From assembly GCF_003751385.1 (NCBI RefSeq), contig NZ_RJVA01000010.1, forward strand, positions 124,001 to 188,000: a DNA stretch of 64,000 nucleotides. The letters are read 5' to 3'. Within the stretch, counting starts at the first letter, position 1. Every line of letters starts with the position of its first letter. The translations under genes and the position numbers were made by a program. The notes under the pieces were generated by a model that was not told the DNA's origin, searched no databases, and saw only the letters and a program-made list of their open reading frames with translations. This document shows, one piece after another, positions 37,902 to 46,185 of this stretch. Source of the stretch: Desulfosoma caldarium. GTDB taxonomy: Bacteria; Desulfobacterota; Syntrophobacteria; Syntrophobacterales; DSM-9756.

Positions 37902-38878
37902 CCCCATACCCCAACACTCCCCTCAACCCTTCCCTGCCCATTGTCCTTCTCGCCGGGCCGACCGCCGTGGGAAAAACGGCCCTGTCGCTGGATCTGGCCG
38001 AACGCCTGGAGACGGAGATTGTCAACGCCGATTCCATGCAGGTCTATCGATTCATGGATATCGGCACCGCCAAGCCCTCAGCTCAAGAACGGGCTCGAGT
38101 CCGCCACCATTTGCTGGACGTGGTCAATCCCGACGAACCCTACGATGCCGCCATCTTTGCCGATCAGGCGCGCGCCGTCATTGAGGCGCTGCACGCTCAG
38201 GGTAAAATTCCTCTGGTGGTGGGCGGCACCGGCCTTTACATGAAGGCCCTCACGCGAGGCCTCTGCCCCGGTCCGCCGGCCGATCCCGAGCTTCGACGGG
38301 AGCTACTGAAGGACATGGAACGCCACGGAGTTGCGTGGCTTCATGCGGAACTGTCCCGCGTGGACCCTGCCTGTGCCGCTCGCATTCACCCCAACGACCG
38401 CCAGCGCCTTCTACGGGCTCTGGAAGTGTATCGCCGCACCGGTGTCCCCCTTTCACACTGGCAAAATACCCACGGCTTTCGGCAGTCATTGTATGCCACC
38501 ATCAAGATCGCCCTCTTTCGAGACCGCAAGGATCTTTACGGTCGTATTGATCGGCGCGTGCTTCAGATGGTGGACCAGGGCCTTGTGGAAGAGGTGCGCC
38601 GCCTGCTGCGCATGGGCTATCCATGCTCCCTTAAGCCCATGCAATCCTTGGGATACCGGCACATATGCCAGGTCCTGGCCGCAGAGACAACCCTTGAAGA
38701 AGCTATCAGAACCATGCAAAGGGACACGCGCCGTTATGCCAAGCGCCAGATCACCTGGTTTCGAGGGGATTCGGAGTTTCGCTGGTTTCATGCCGAGGCG
38801 CGCCAAGAAATTTTTGATGCCGTTTTGTCGGCGCTGCAAGAAAGCGAGCGGGTTTACGGGGTGAGCAAAATGGGCTAG
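37898..38878 (+). CDS. miaA: tRNA dimethylallyltransferase MiaA
   Basis: MiaA adds the isopentenyl group to A37 of UNN-reading tRNAs, giving i6A, which MiaB (1077-2462) then methylthiolates. The 326 residues show the P-loop LLAGPTAVGKTALS, the substrate Asp in NADSMQVYRFMDIGTAKPS, DVVNPDEPYDAA, VVGGTGLYMKAL and the ARRQITW-like YAKRQITWFRG end. The start ATG overlaps the mutL stop (ATGA), a common mutL-miaA arrangement. The frame is open upstream inside mutL but no conserved sequence is found there. Confidence 0.97.
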   Translation: MTPYPNTPLNPSLPIVLLAGPTAVGKTALSLDLAERLETEIVNADSMQVYRFMDIGTAKPSAQERARVRHHLLDVVNPDEPYDAAIFADQARAVIEALHAQGKIPLVVGGTGLYMKALTRGLCPGPPADPELRRELLKDMERHGVAWLHAELSRVDPACAARIHPNDRQRLLRALEVYRRTGVPLSHWQNTHGFRQSLYATIKIALFRDRKDLYGRIDRRVLQMVDQGLVEEVRRLLRMGYPCSLKPMQSLGYRHICQVLAAETTLEEAIRTMQRDTRRYAKRQITWFRGDSEFRWFHAEARQEIFDAVLSALQESERVYGVSKMG

Positions 38879-38940
38879 CATGCCGCGGCTCTGGGTCTAT
38901 GGATGAGGCAAGACATTGATCAAAACGACCGTGGAAAACC

Positions 38941-41229
38941 ATGAGCGATTACCTGGCTTTCAAAAAAGGCATTGAACTACGGGAACAAACCCTGCGCCAC
39001 GCCGTGGAAAAACTGGCCCAGGAGAAGCTAGTGGACGCGCATCAAAGCGAACTCTGGCTCGCACACCTGGACCTGGTTCGTTCCGCTCTGCAGGAGTCTT
39101 TGGTGCGCATCGCCGTGGCGGGCTCGGTAAAATCGGGAAAAAGTACGCTGATCAACGCCCTTTTGGGTGACGACTTGCTAAAGAGGGGCGCAGGGATCAT
39201 CACCTCCTTCATCACCCGCATTCGATCCACGGACGTTCGAGGCGGCTGGATTGAATTCAAGAGCTGGGACGAGATTCATCAAGAAATCAACGCCGCGGTG
39301 GCCATGCTGCCACTCGGCGAAAACGAGGCACTGTCCAAGAAAACCTGGGATCTCAGGAAAAGCAGTCATCGAGAAGCTCTGCACAAAAAATTGGCTGCCG
39401 CCCAACGAGAACTGCAGTCGCACCGAGGGGCACTTAACGCCCATTTCATTCTGCTTCATGCCTACTTGGACGGTTTCTCCAAAGTGCGGGATCTCGTTCG
39501 AGATCGACCGCAAAGGCTCGTCTTTGACGAGACTTCTGTCAATCGGCATCAGGATTTTGTGGGTGTGGAATCTCACGCCGTTTATTTGAAGGATGTGGAA
39601 ATCCATTGTCCCGCGCCCTGGATTGGAAACCATGTGGAAATTGCCGACTGCCAGGGAAGCGATTCGCCCAATCCACTGCATTTTGCCCTGCTGCAACAGT
39701 ATCTTCTTAAGAGCCATCTCATTGTCTACGTGGTGAGTAGCCGCACCGGCCTTCGAGAAGCTGACCTAAAGCTTCTGGATTTTATCAAAACCCTGCGCAT
39801 GACTCCTCAGACCCTTTTCGTGCTCAACCTGGACCTGGACACCCATCATGGCACCAAGGATATCGAGGCCTCTGTGGAGCGCTTCGCCAAGGAACTGCGT
39901 TGGACAATCCCGAGTCCTCAGGTTTTTGCTTTTTCCAGCCTCTATCACCTCCTGGCAACCGATCCACCTCAAGCCTCTTCCCGAGATGCCCTTCGCCTGC
40001 AGATGTGGCGTGAAGACGCCTCGGCCACAACCGCTCTCGCTTTAGGCTTTGACGACTTCAAGAGGGAACTGGCCGAGCGCGTGGGCGGTCAGCGCCGCCG
40101 CGTCCTTTTCAGCACGGGGCTTGGCCGCCTGGCCATGGTCGCTCAAACCTTGACGGAAACCTGCCGCACCAGTGGGCAACTGCTGAGCCAGAACCTTCAG
40201 CATCTGGAAGAGGCGGCTGCCCATCTGCAGCGCCGGCAGGAAGAACTGGTCGGCACGCTGAGCACTCTGGAAAACGCCATCGGCGGGTTGAGAGAGAACC
40301 TCAAGACTGAGTTGGACAAGGCCGTGGCGGCTTTTTTTGACCTCAGTTCAGGTCAGCTGGTACAGGAAACCCTGCGTATGGTGGACAGCTATCCCGTGGA
40401 CCCTGCCCATGCCAAAGATCTGGCAAATCCGCGCAAAATTCTTCAACAGCTCCACCGCTTTTACATGGAATTTCGGCAATCCCTTTCGGTCTTTCTAGTG
40501 GACCGCGTCCATGTGGAAACGGTGCGATTCGCTAAGGAACAGGAAGAGCACCTCCAAAGGCGCCTGCAGGACGCAACCCAAGCCTTTTGGTCGCTTTTTT
40601 TAAGCGCCTTGGAAGATTACCATCGCGCTTTAGAGTCTCTGGGGGTTCCGGTGCAGCCTATGGGAGCGCCTCCCGATGCGGAATGGAGCCAATGGAAGAG
40701 TATCACGCCGCCCTCTTTCAGCGGTTTTGTGGAAGATAACGCGTTGGGCCGCGGCGTGCTTCTCATGAAGTTCGGCTTGGGACGTCTCAACCGTTTCCTC
40801 ATGAGTTTAAAAAACCGCCTTGGAAGAAAAGCTCACCCCGAAAGCTCGGAGCATCCAGGGGACACGTTTCTGGAAGCAGTGGAGGTGGTCAAGGCGGAAA
40901 GTCGGGCCGAACTCATTTATGCCTTTCGCGATTACCGTCAAAATTTTCGTTACCAATACCTGCACAGGCTTCTGGACGCCGCCCTGGCCCAACTTCTCGA
41001 AGCTTTTCAAGCCCGGGCGCGCATGGCCCTCATGGATTTTCGACAGCTTCTGCAGCACGGCCGCATGGAAGAGGACAAGCGCCATCGAGCCATGAAGCTT
41101 TTGAAAGAAACAGCCCATGTGGCCGAAAATCAGCTGCTGGACATTGAGGAACTGCGGCAGGCGCTCAGTCTGGAATGGCTGGATCAGGAGGCAACGGCCA
41201 ATCGCCGGGAAGGGAAGCTGTCAGGCTGA
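38941..41229 (+). CDS. Dynamin-like large GTPase
   Basis: A 762-residue protein with a dynamin-family GTPase domain at the N-terminus: G1 GSVKSGKST (61-69), a G2 Thr in ITSFITRI, and G3 DCQGSD (236-241). The G4 position reads NLDLD (296-300) instead of the usual TKxD. The rest is long helices (for example LQHLEEAAAHLQRRQEELVG) and a segment GRGVLLMKFGLGRLNRFLM at about 600-620 that may be a membrane-insertion paddle. Bacterial dynamins remodel membranes and usually come in pairs; only one is present here. It lies 62 bases after miaA and overlaps the convergent pseudouridine synthase gene by 65 bases. Confidence 0.8.
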   Translation: MSDYLAFKKGIELREQTLRHAVEKLAQEKLVDAHQSELWLAHLDLVRSALQESLVRIAVAGSVKSGKSTLINALLGDDLLKRGAGIITSFITRIRSTDVRGGWIEFKSWDEIHQEINAAVAMLPLGENEALSKKTWDLRKSSHREALHKKLAAAQRELQSHRGALNAHFILLHAYLDGFSKVRDLVRDRPQRLVFDETSVNRHQDFVGVESHAVYLKDVEIHCPAPWIGNHVEIADCQGSDSPNPLHFALLQQYLLKSHLIVYVVSSRTGLREADLKLLDFIKTLRMTPQTLFVLNLDLDTHHGTKDIEASVERFAKELRWTIPSPQVFAFSSLYHLLATDPPQASSRDALRLQMWREDASATTALALGFDDFKRELAERVGGQRRRVLFSTGLGRLAMVAQTLTETCRTSGQLLSQNLQHLEEAAAHLQRRQEELVGTLSTLENAIGGLRENLKTELDKAVAAFFDLSSGQLVQETLRMVDSYPVDPAHAKDLANPRKILQQLHRFYMEFRQSLSVFLVDRVHVETVRFAKEQEEHLQRRLQDATQAFWSLFLSALEDYHRALESLGVPVQPMGAPPDAEWSQWKSITPPSFSGFVEDNALGRGVLLMKFGLGRLNRFLMSLKNRLGRKAHPESSEHPGDTFLEAVEVVKAESRAELIYAFRDYRQNFRYQYLHRLLDAALAQLLEAFQARARMALMDFRQLLQHGRMEEDKRHRAMKLLKETAHVAENQLLDIEELRQALSLEWLDQEATANRREGKLSG

Positions 41230-42082
41230 GTTCACAATTCGTGACGGGATGAGAAAGTCTCAGTTTCCAAGCATGGAGAAGCAGGCGGGAAGCCGCGGCG
41301 GCCGCCTGAGACCCACCATAACGGCGATCTCCGAGAATGGGTAGACCTTCGTGGGCCAAATGCAGCCGAATCTGGTGCGTGCGCCCGGTGACGGGCACGG
41401 CGTGCACAAGGCTTTGACCGCAACCTCGATAGACCACCGCCACAAAGGTTTCGGCAAACTTTCCCGGTCGATTCGGCCACACCACATACCGCCCCGGTTC
41501 TCGCCCGATGCCGACGCGTATCGTTTTGGTGTCCCAATTAGGAATTCCTAACACCCAGGCGAGGTAGGTCTTTTCCACGCGATGTTCTGCAAAGGCGCGG
41601 CCGAGGGCTTTGTTGGCCTGGGGGGATACGGTCATCACCAGCACGCCGCTGGTTTCTCGATCCAGCCTGTGATGCAATCCCACGTAGGGTTGCGTTACCC
41701 CTTCGCGTGCAAGAAAGCGTTTGGTAGCTTCAAAGACATTGTTGTAGGCGTCTGAAGGCATGGGCTGCGTGGGAATGCCGGCTTCCTTGTTGTAGACGAA
41801 AAGCCAGGCATCCCGATAAAGAATGCGGGCGGCGTCCAGCTCGTAGAACCGGCGCACGCCCATCCATGGCCAGTAAATGCGAACTTCTTCTCCGGCCCTG
41901 AGCACCCGATTCGGGTCGCGCACCACCTTGCCGGCCACATGCACGGCGCCAAAGGCCACCAGCTCCTGCGCCTCCTTGGCTTCCATAAAGCATTCGATCT
42001 GGACCCAATCTTTCACGCGCCACCCGTCCTGGTTGGGAAGGACGACGGCCTTCCAAAAACTTGGACCCTGAGTCTTGACCAT
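41165..42082 (-). CDS. RluA-family pseudouridine synthase
   Basis: A 305-residue enzyme converting uridine to pseudouridine in rRNA or tRNA. The catalytic Asp is in LHHRLDRETSGVLVM; flanking family motifs are the S4-like N-terminal part (GAVHVAGKVVRDPNRVLRAG), FVYNKEAGIP, VEKTYLAWVLG and VTGRTHQIRLHLAHEGLPI with LGDRRYGG. Which site it modifies cannot be told. The ribosome site before ATG 42082 is weak. It follows the FmdB-like gene by eight bases, and its 3' end overlaps the convergent dynamin-like gene by 65 bases. Confidence 0.93.
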   Translation of the reverse strand: MVKTQGPSFWKAVVLPNQDGWRVKDWVQIECFMEAKEAQELVAFGAVHVAGKVVRDPNRVLRAGEEVRIYWPWMGVRRFYELDAARILYRDAWLFVYNKEAGIPTQPMPSDAYNNVFEATKRFLAREGVTQPYVGLHHRLDRETSGVLVMTVSPQANKALGRAFAEHRVEKTYLAWVLGIPNWDTKTIRVGIGREPGRYVVWPNRPGKFAETFVAVVYRGCGQSLVHAVPVTGRTHQIRLHLAHEGLPILGDRRYGGSQAAAAASRLLLHAWKLRLSHPVTNCELSLTASLPGDWPLPPDPAIPD

Positions 42083-42090
42083 GGAAACCG

Positions 42091-42468
42091 CTAAAGGCTC
42101 TCTTCACCCGCGTCGTCCACGGAGGTCTCGTCGGATTCCCTATTGGAAGCCGCTTCCTCTTCCATGGCTTCCTCCACAAGGGCATCCACATCCTCATCGA
42201 AATCGTCGCCCATCTCCTGGCTCATGGCCTTCATGAACTTGGCCATGCTCTTGGGGTCATTCTCATCCAAGGCGCCGAACTTGGAAGGGTCTGCGAGACG
42301 CTCCAAGCGCGTTTCTTCAGACAAGCGCACCCGAACGCGCGATGGGAGGCGCCGAAGTACTTCGGAGTTGCAATGCCGGCATTGGGGGTACACCTCTTCG
42401 GAAATGCGAAACGTGATGATTTCGTTTTTCTTTCCGCACCGAAGGCACAGGTATTCATAAATCGGCAT
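42091..42468 (-). CDS. FmdB-type zinc ribbon protein with acidic tail
   Basis: A 125-residue protein whose first 40 residues are a zinc ribbon (MPIYEYLCLRCGKKNEI, then CRHCNSE: Cys8, Cys11 and a second CxxC pair). After a basic stretch (RLPSRVRVRLSEE) the tail is strongly acidic with many Asp and Glu. GGGAGG lies six bases before ATG 42468. FmdB-type ribbons are widespread but poorly understood. A second member is at 47750-47947. Confidence 0.88.
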   Translation of the reverse strand: MPIYEYLCLRCGKKNEIITFRISEEVYPQCRHCNSEVLRRLPSRVRVRLSEETRLERLADPSKFGALDENDPKSMAKFMKAMSQEMGDDFDEDVDALVEEAMEEEAASNRESDETSVDDAGEESL

Positions 42469-42566
42469 CGGTGTCCTCCCTGCCCTAGGGCCCGCACGAG
42501 GCGAAACGTTTGGAAGAGGCGCTTCACAAACCGTGGCGCCTCTTCCAAACCGTGGCATTTTCTTGT

Positions 42567-43484
42567 CTACATCAGATCTTCGCAAGTTAATTGGTGGGCG
42601 GTATCCGTCAACGGCTCACAGTGGAGCTCATAGGCTTCTTCAAGATAGGGTGGAACCACGAAAAGCTTTTCCACCATGGGGACGCTGAGGTATCGCAGCG
42701 GCATGTCCATGGAGCGAGCCCGTTCAACCACGGCGCTTACGGACCACTGTGGGTTTTTACTGGCCACAATGTGGGCGTCCGGTCGATGAAAGCTGTGCAG
42801 GCTGTACGAGCACGGTTGTACCACAGGGAAGACCTGTTTGAGCGTATTGACGATGCGCGCGTGCGCCACCAACTTTTGCGGGCTGATACATTCCCCTTGA
42901 ACGGAAACACAGCCCATAGGCGTCAGGCACTTCGCCACCCTGTCGTAAAATTCCTTGGTGAACAAAAGGGCCGCAGGGCTGTCCTCAATGGGATCACTGA
43001 GATCCAGCACTGCCACGTCGAACTTTTCCGTCGTGTTTTCCACAAAGGCCCTTCCGTCGCCGATGATCAGCTGAACCCTCGGATCGTCAAAAGCCCCCTG
43101 ATGCCATTGAGGAAGCAGGCGGCGGCAAATCTCCACCAGTTCCCCGTCAATCTCCACCATGACGATGCGTCGCACATCTGGGTGTCGACACACTTCCCGT
43201 AATGTCGCCCCCTCGCCACCGCCAATGATGAGCACACTTTGAGGTGCCGGATGGCTCCACATGGCAGGATGCACGAGCACCTCATGATAAATGAACTCAT
43301 CCAGCTGCGCGGACTGCACCACCCCGTCGAGAGCAAGGACGCGGCCGTGCATCTCCGTCTCCACAATATCAATCTGCTGGTAGCGGGACCGTCCGTGATA
43401 AAGAACCGCACGACAGGCGTAAAATGTTTCCTCGCCACTGCTTTGCAGTTCGCGAAACCACAAACGGCGCTGATGCTTTTCCAT
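42567..43484 (-). CDS. speE: Spermidine synthase (polyamine aminopropyltransferase)
   Basis: SpeE transfers the aminopropyl group of decarboxylated SAM to putrescine. The 305 residues show YQQIDIVETEMHGRVLALDG, the VLIIGGGEGATLREV SAM-binding loop, VMVEIDGELVE, and VAVLDLSDP with the catalytic Asp. ATG 43484 overlaps the speD stop by one base (TGATG), so translation of the two is coupled and the substrate-making enzyme is made alongside. The frame is open upstream inside speD, but those residues are not conserved. Confidence 0.95.
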   Translation of the reverse strand: MEKHQRRLWFRELQSSGEETFYACRAVLYHGRSRYQQIDIVETEMHGRVLALDGVVQSAQLDEFIYHEVLVHPAMWSHPAPQSVLIIGGGEGATLREVCRHPDVRRIVMVEIDGELVEICRRLLPQWHQGAFDDPRVQLIIGDGRAFVENTTEKFDVAVLDLSDPIEDSPAALLFTKEFYDRVAKCLTPMGCVSVQGECISPQKLVAHARIVNTLKQVFPVVQPCSYSLHSFHRPDAHIVASKNPQWSVSAVVERARSMDMPLRYLSVPMVEKLFVVPPYLEEAYELHCEPLTDTAHQLTCEDLM

Positions 43485-43864
43485 CACGGCTTGTGTCTCA
43501 ATCGATCCGCCGGCAGATTCAACACCCCTCGTTTGATCTCCATGACAGAGAAGTTGTCTGCCTTGAAGGCCTTTTGCAAATATGCCAACGACGCATCGGA
43601 GTCGATCAGCTCGCCACACGTGAAAATGTCCAAAGCACAATAGCCGTATTCCGGCCATGTGTGAATGGTAAAGTGGGATTCGGCGATCACGACCACGCCG
43701 CTCACCCCGTGAGGCGAAAACTGATGAAAAATGGGTTGAACAATGGTGGCTTTGGAGATGGCGACGGCCTCTACCAAGATTTTCTCTACTTGAGAGACAT
43801 CGTTGATGAGGTCAAAGTCGCAGTCATAGAGCTCTACGATGAGGTGTTTTCCTAGTGATTTCAT
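43484..43864 (-). CDS. speD: S-adenosylmethionine decarboxylase proenzyme
   Basis: SpeD supplies decarboxylated SAM for spermidine synthesis. The 126-residue bacterial short form self-cleaves at the Glu-Ser bond in AESHFTIHTWPE, making the pyruvoyl cofactor; the catalytic Cys is in YCALDIFTCGE. It opens the speD-speE pair. A promoter at 44015-44042 and a leader of about 145 bases containing a short reading frame and an intrinsic terminator precede it, so expression is probably controlled by attenuation. Confidence 0.96.
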   Translation of the reverse strand: MKSLGKHLIVELYDCDFDLINDVSQVEKILVEAVAISKATIVQPIFHQFSPHGVSGVVVIAESHFTIHTWPEYGYCALDIFTCGELIDSDASLAYLQKAFKADNFSVMEIKRGVLNLPADRLRHKP

Positions 43865-43880
43865 CTTCTTTTTCGTTTCC

Positions 43881-43970
43881 TCACGTCATGGAAATCCCTT
43901 TTTTGAGGGTTAACAAAACAAAAAACCTCCTATTCATGGGAGGGGAACCGCACTCGGCTATGAACCGCAT
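43881..43970 (-). CDS. Possible leader peptide before speD
   Basis: A 29-residue frame (starts MRFIAECGSPPMNRRFF, ends KKGISMT) lies wholly inside the speD leader and stops 16 bases before the speD ATG; its TGA overlaps the GAGG that may serve speD. The intrinsic terminator hairpin lies within its codons. The ribosome site (GGAAG two bases before ATG) is poor, so translation is unproven. Codon content shows no obvious run of one amino acid. Confidence 0.35.
   Translation of the reverse strand: MRFIAECGSPPMNRRFFVLLTLKKGISMT
43915..43943 (-). terminator. Intrinsic terminator in the speD leader (attenuator candidate)
   Basis: On the minus strand CCTCC (plus 43939-43943) pairs with GGAGG (43926-43930) around an 8-base loop, followed at once by TTTTTTGTTTT (43915-43925). 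The stem is short but the T run is excellent. It lies between the speD promoter and the speD start, so it would end transcription before the gene unless disrupted. Confidence 0.65.
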
Positions 43971-44014
43971 GCTTCCAACCAAACGCCACAAACGGAGGCG
44001 CGTTAAACGCGCAC

Positions 44015-44042
44015 AATATACACGGAAAATTTTCTATTGCAA
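44015..44042 (-). promoter_or_regulatory. Sigma70-type promoter for speD-speE
   Basis: On the minus strand TTGCAA (plus 44037-44042) and TATATT (44015-44020) are separated by 16 bases. Transcription should begin near 44008, just before a GCGCG/CGCGC hairpin, leaving a leader of about 145 bases to speD. The bases between here and 44331 hold no gene that I can support. Confidence 0.65.
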
Positions 44043-44331
44043 CCGAAATGTGCACGCTTTTGTGTTCACAAGGTTACCGCAGCGCCCTCCTCCACACGGG
44101 CCAACCTCGCCGGCACACCATGGGAACATGTTGGATCCAGGAAAGGGAGCCCATTCTTGGGACCGTGCTCGGGCCTACGGGAAGAATGGCGGCCTCTTTC
44201 CGGGGAGCGCGCGGGCTGAGTGCTTGCAATCATGTTGACAAGACGGCGATGGGGCTGCAAGTATCCTCGTACCCATGAAACGTATACATCCCACTCGACC
44301 ATGACCCCATCATGTCATGAGGAGGAACGAG

Positions 44332-45894
44332 ATGCCCACCATTCGCATATTTGACACCACGCTGCGCGACGGGGAAAAATCACCCGGCACCATGCTCACC
44401 GTTCCTGAAAAGCTTCGCCTGGCCGTTGAATTGGCGAGACTGGGCGTGGATGTCCTCGAAGCCGGCTTTCCTGCGGCCTCCGAAGGGCAATTTGAAGCTG
44501 TCCAAAAAATCGCCCAATCGGTATCCGGCCCCACCATTGCCGCATTGGCTCGAGCCACAAACGCCACGGACTTCGATGTGGCCATGCGCGCCTTGGCCTC
44601 CTGTGCACGGCCACGCCTACACACCTTTGTGCCCGTTTCGCCATTTTATCGAAAGCACTTTCTCAAAAAAGACTTTCAGGAAACCTTGGATCTGGGATGC
44701 AAGGCCGTGCAATTGGCCAAGGAACGGTGCGACGATGTGGAATTTACCCTGGTGGACGCCTTTCGCGCCCCCCCGGAGGATGTGGTCACCATGGCCAAGG
44801 CGGTCGCCGACGCCGGGGCGACGGTGATCAACATCGCCGATACGGTGGGCTATGCCATTCCTTCTGACATCGAGGCGCTCTTTCGATCCATCAAGGCCGC
44901 CTTGGGTGAGCCTTCCCCGGTGGTTCTCAGCATCCACTGCCACAATGACCTGGGACTGGCCGTGGCCAATTCTCTGGCGGCCCTGGCCGCAGGAGCCGGC
45001 CAGGTCCATGTGACCGTCAACGGCATCGGAGAACGCGCCGGCAACACCGCTTTGGAGGAGTTAGCAGCCGCCCTGAAGGTCCGGCAAGACCATTTCGGTA
45101 TTGACCTTTCGCTGGATTCCACCCTTATCGGGCCCACGTGCCGACTCGTCAGACGTCTGACGGGCATCAATGTGCAAGCACACAAGCCGGTGGTGGGAGC
45201 TAACGCCTTTGTCTGCGAGGCCACTGTGCCGCAGCTGGGCGAGGCCTCGGCGCAACCTCCCTACCAGATCATGGATCCGCAGCAGTTTGGGCTAACCCGA
45301 GCCGCCGAACCTGTGGCCAAAGACATGGCGATGGATGCCTTTCAAGCGCAACTTCGCCGCTTAGGTGTGCTTGTGGACGAAAAGGACCTTGAGGCATGCT
45401 TCGAGGCTTATCGACAATTGGCCGAGCACAAGGAAGATCTCCATGTGTCGGATCTGGAAAATCTTTTGGATGAAACCCTCTTGGCTCCGCCGCAGAGGTA
45501 TAAGCTGCTGTATTTGAATGTTTCCGCAGGATCCATTTCCGTGCCCCATGCCACGGTGCAATTAGAGATAGACGGGCAGATGTGCCAAGACGCCGGGTTC
45601 GGTCAAGGGCCTGTGGATGCCACTTTCAAGACCATTTGCAAGATGACCCATCGGTTTCCCAAGCTGGTGCGCTACGAAGTCCATGCAGTCACTTCCGGAA
45701 CCGACGCTCTTGGTGAAGTGCATGTGCAATTGGAAGAAGACGCCCAGACGGTCCAGGGCCGCGGGGTGGCCACGGATATCGTCCTGGGCAGCGCCAAGGC
45801 CTTCATCAACGCCTTGAACAAGTTGGAACAAAAGTCCAAAGAACCTTCGGTGTCAGAATTCACCGAATGGGAAAGCTGGCAACCTCGCCTATGA
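44332..45894 (+). CDS. 2-isopropylmalate synthase-like protein with altered active-site segment
   Basis: A 520-residue DRE-TIM metallolyase. The barrel has [13 protein letters not shown] (Arg12, Asp13), the metal ligands IHCHNDLG (His202, His204) and NGIGERAGN, and the C-terminal part has the LeuA dimer domain ([21 protein letters not shown]). In LeuA the next segment is ExSGIHQDG with an essential His; here it reads CEATVPQLG (295-303), and the later GKHSGR-type stretch is also replaced (AKDMAMDAF). GAGGAGG six bases before ATG 44332 fixes the start. No leuB, leuC or leuD is nearby. It may catalyse a different Claisen-type condensation, or none. Confidence 0.85.
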   Translation: MPTIRIFDTTLRDGEKSPGTMLTVPEKLRLAVELARLGVDVLEAGFPAASEGQFEAVQKIAQSVSGPTIAALARATNATDFDVAMRALASCARPRLHTFVPVSPFYRKHFLKKDFQETLDLGCKAVQLAKERCDDVEFTLVDAFRAPPEDVVTMAKAVADAGATVINIADTVGYAIPSDIEALFRSIKAALGEPSPVVLSIHCHNDLGLAVANSLAALAAGAGQVHVTVNGIGERAGNTALEELAAALKVRQDHFGIDLSLDSTLIGPTCRLVRRLTGINVQAHKPVVGANAFVCEATVPQLGEASAQPPYQIMDPQQFGLTRAAEPVAKDMAMDAFQAQLRRLGVLVDEKDLEACFEAYRQLAEHKEDLHVSDLENLLDETLLAPPQRYKLLYLNVSAGSISVPHATVQLEIDGQMCQDAGFGQGPVDATFKTICKMTHRFPKLVRYEVHAVTSGTDALGEVHVQLEEDAQTVQGRGVATDIVLGSAKAFINALNKLEQKSKEPSVSEFTEWESWQPRL

Positions 45895-45940
45895 ATCTTT
45901 TCGCCACGTCAGCGGGACCTTGATCGCGCAAAGCCACTGC

Positions 45941-45983
45941 CCCGGCCCACTCGGAAAGGTCATCTTCCGAGTGGGGCGCCGGG
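45941..45983. other. Large imperfect palindrome after the LeuA-like gene
   Basis: CCCGGC plus CCACTCGGAA (45941-45956) pairs with TTCCGAGTGG (45965-45974) and, after a GGC bulge, GCCGGG (45978-45983), around an 8-base loop. Sixteen base pairs make it one of the strongest hairpins in the window. It begins 47 bases after the stop. There is no T run on either side, so it is a Rho-type or processing structure rather than a classical terminator. Confidence 0.6.
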
Positions 45984-46185
45984 TGTCCAGCAGGCCCGTT
46001 GGGCTCACCCAAAAGCCCACAAAAAAAAAATGGCCGTGACGACCCACAACATCCAAGATGGTCCCCCCTTGAATGGAGTTTGTTGAACTGCTAAGAGTGT
46101 GTGCGGCTTCAATGGATGTGTGAAAATTCGGCCACGCCGCCCCGTGAAGCGCAGATCGCTGGCCACTTTGTTGGGAGGACTTCCC

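Noticed and set aside
43908-43943. The terminator as the end of a plus-strand gene.
   Set aside because: The T run lies on the minus strand after the hairpin, so it acts toward speD only.
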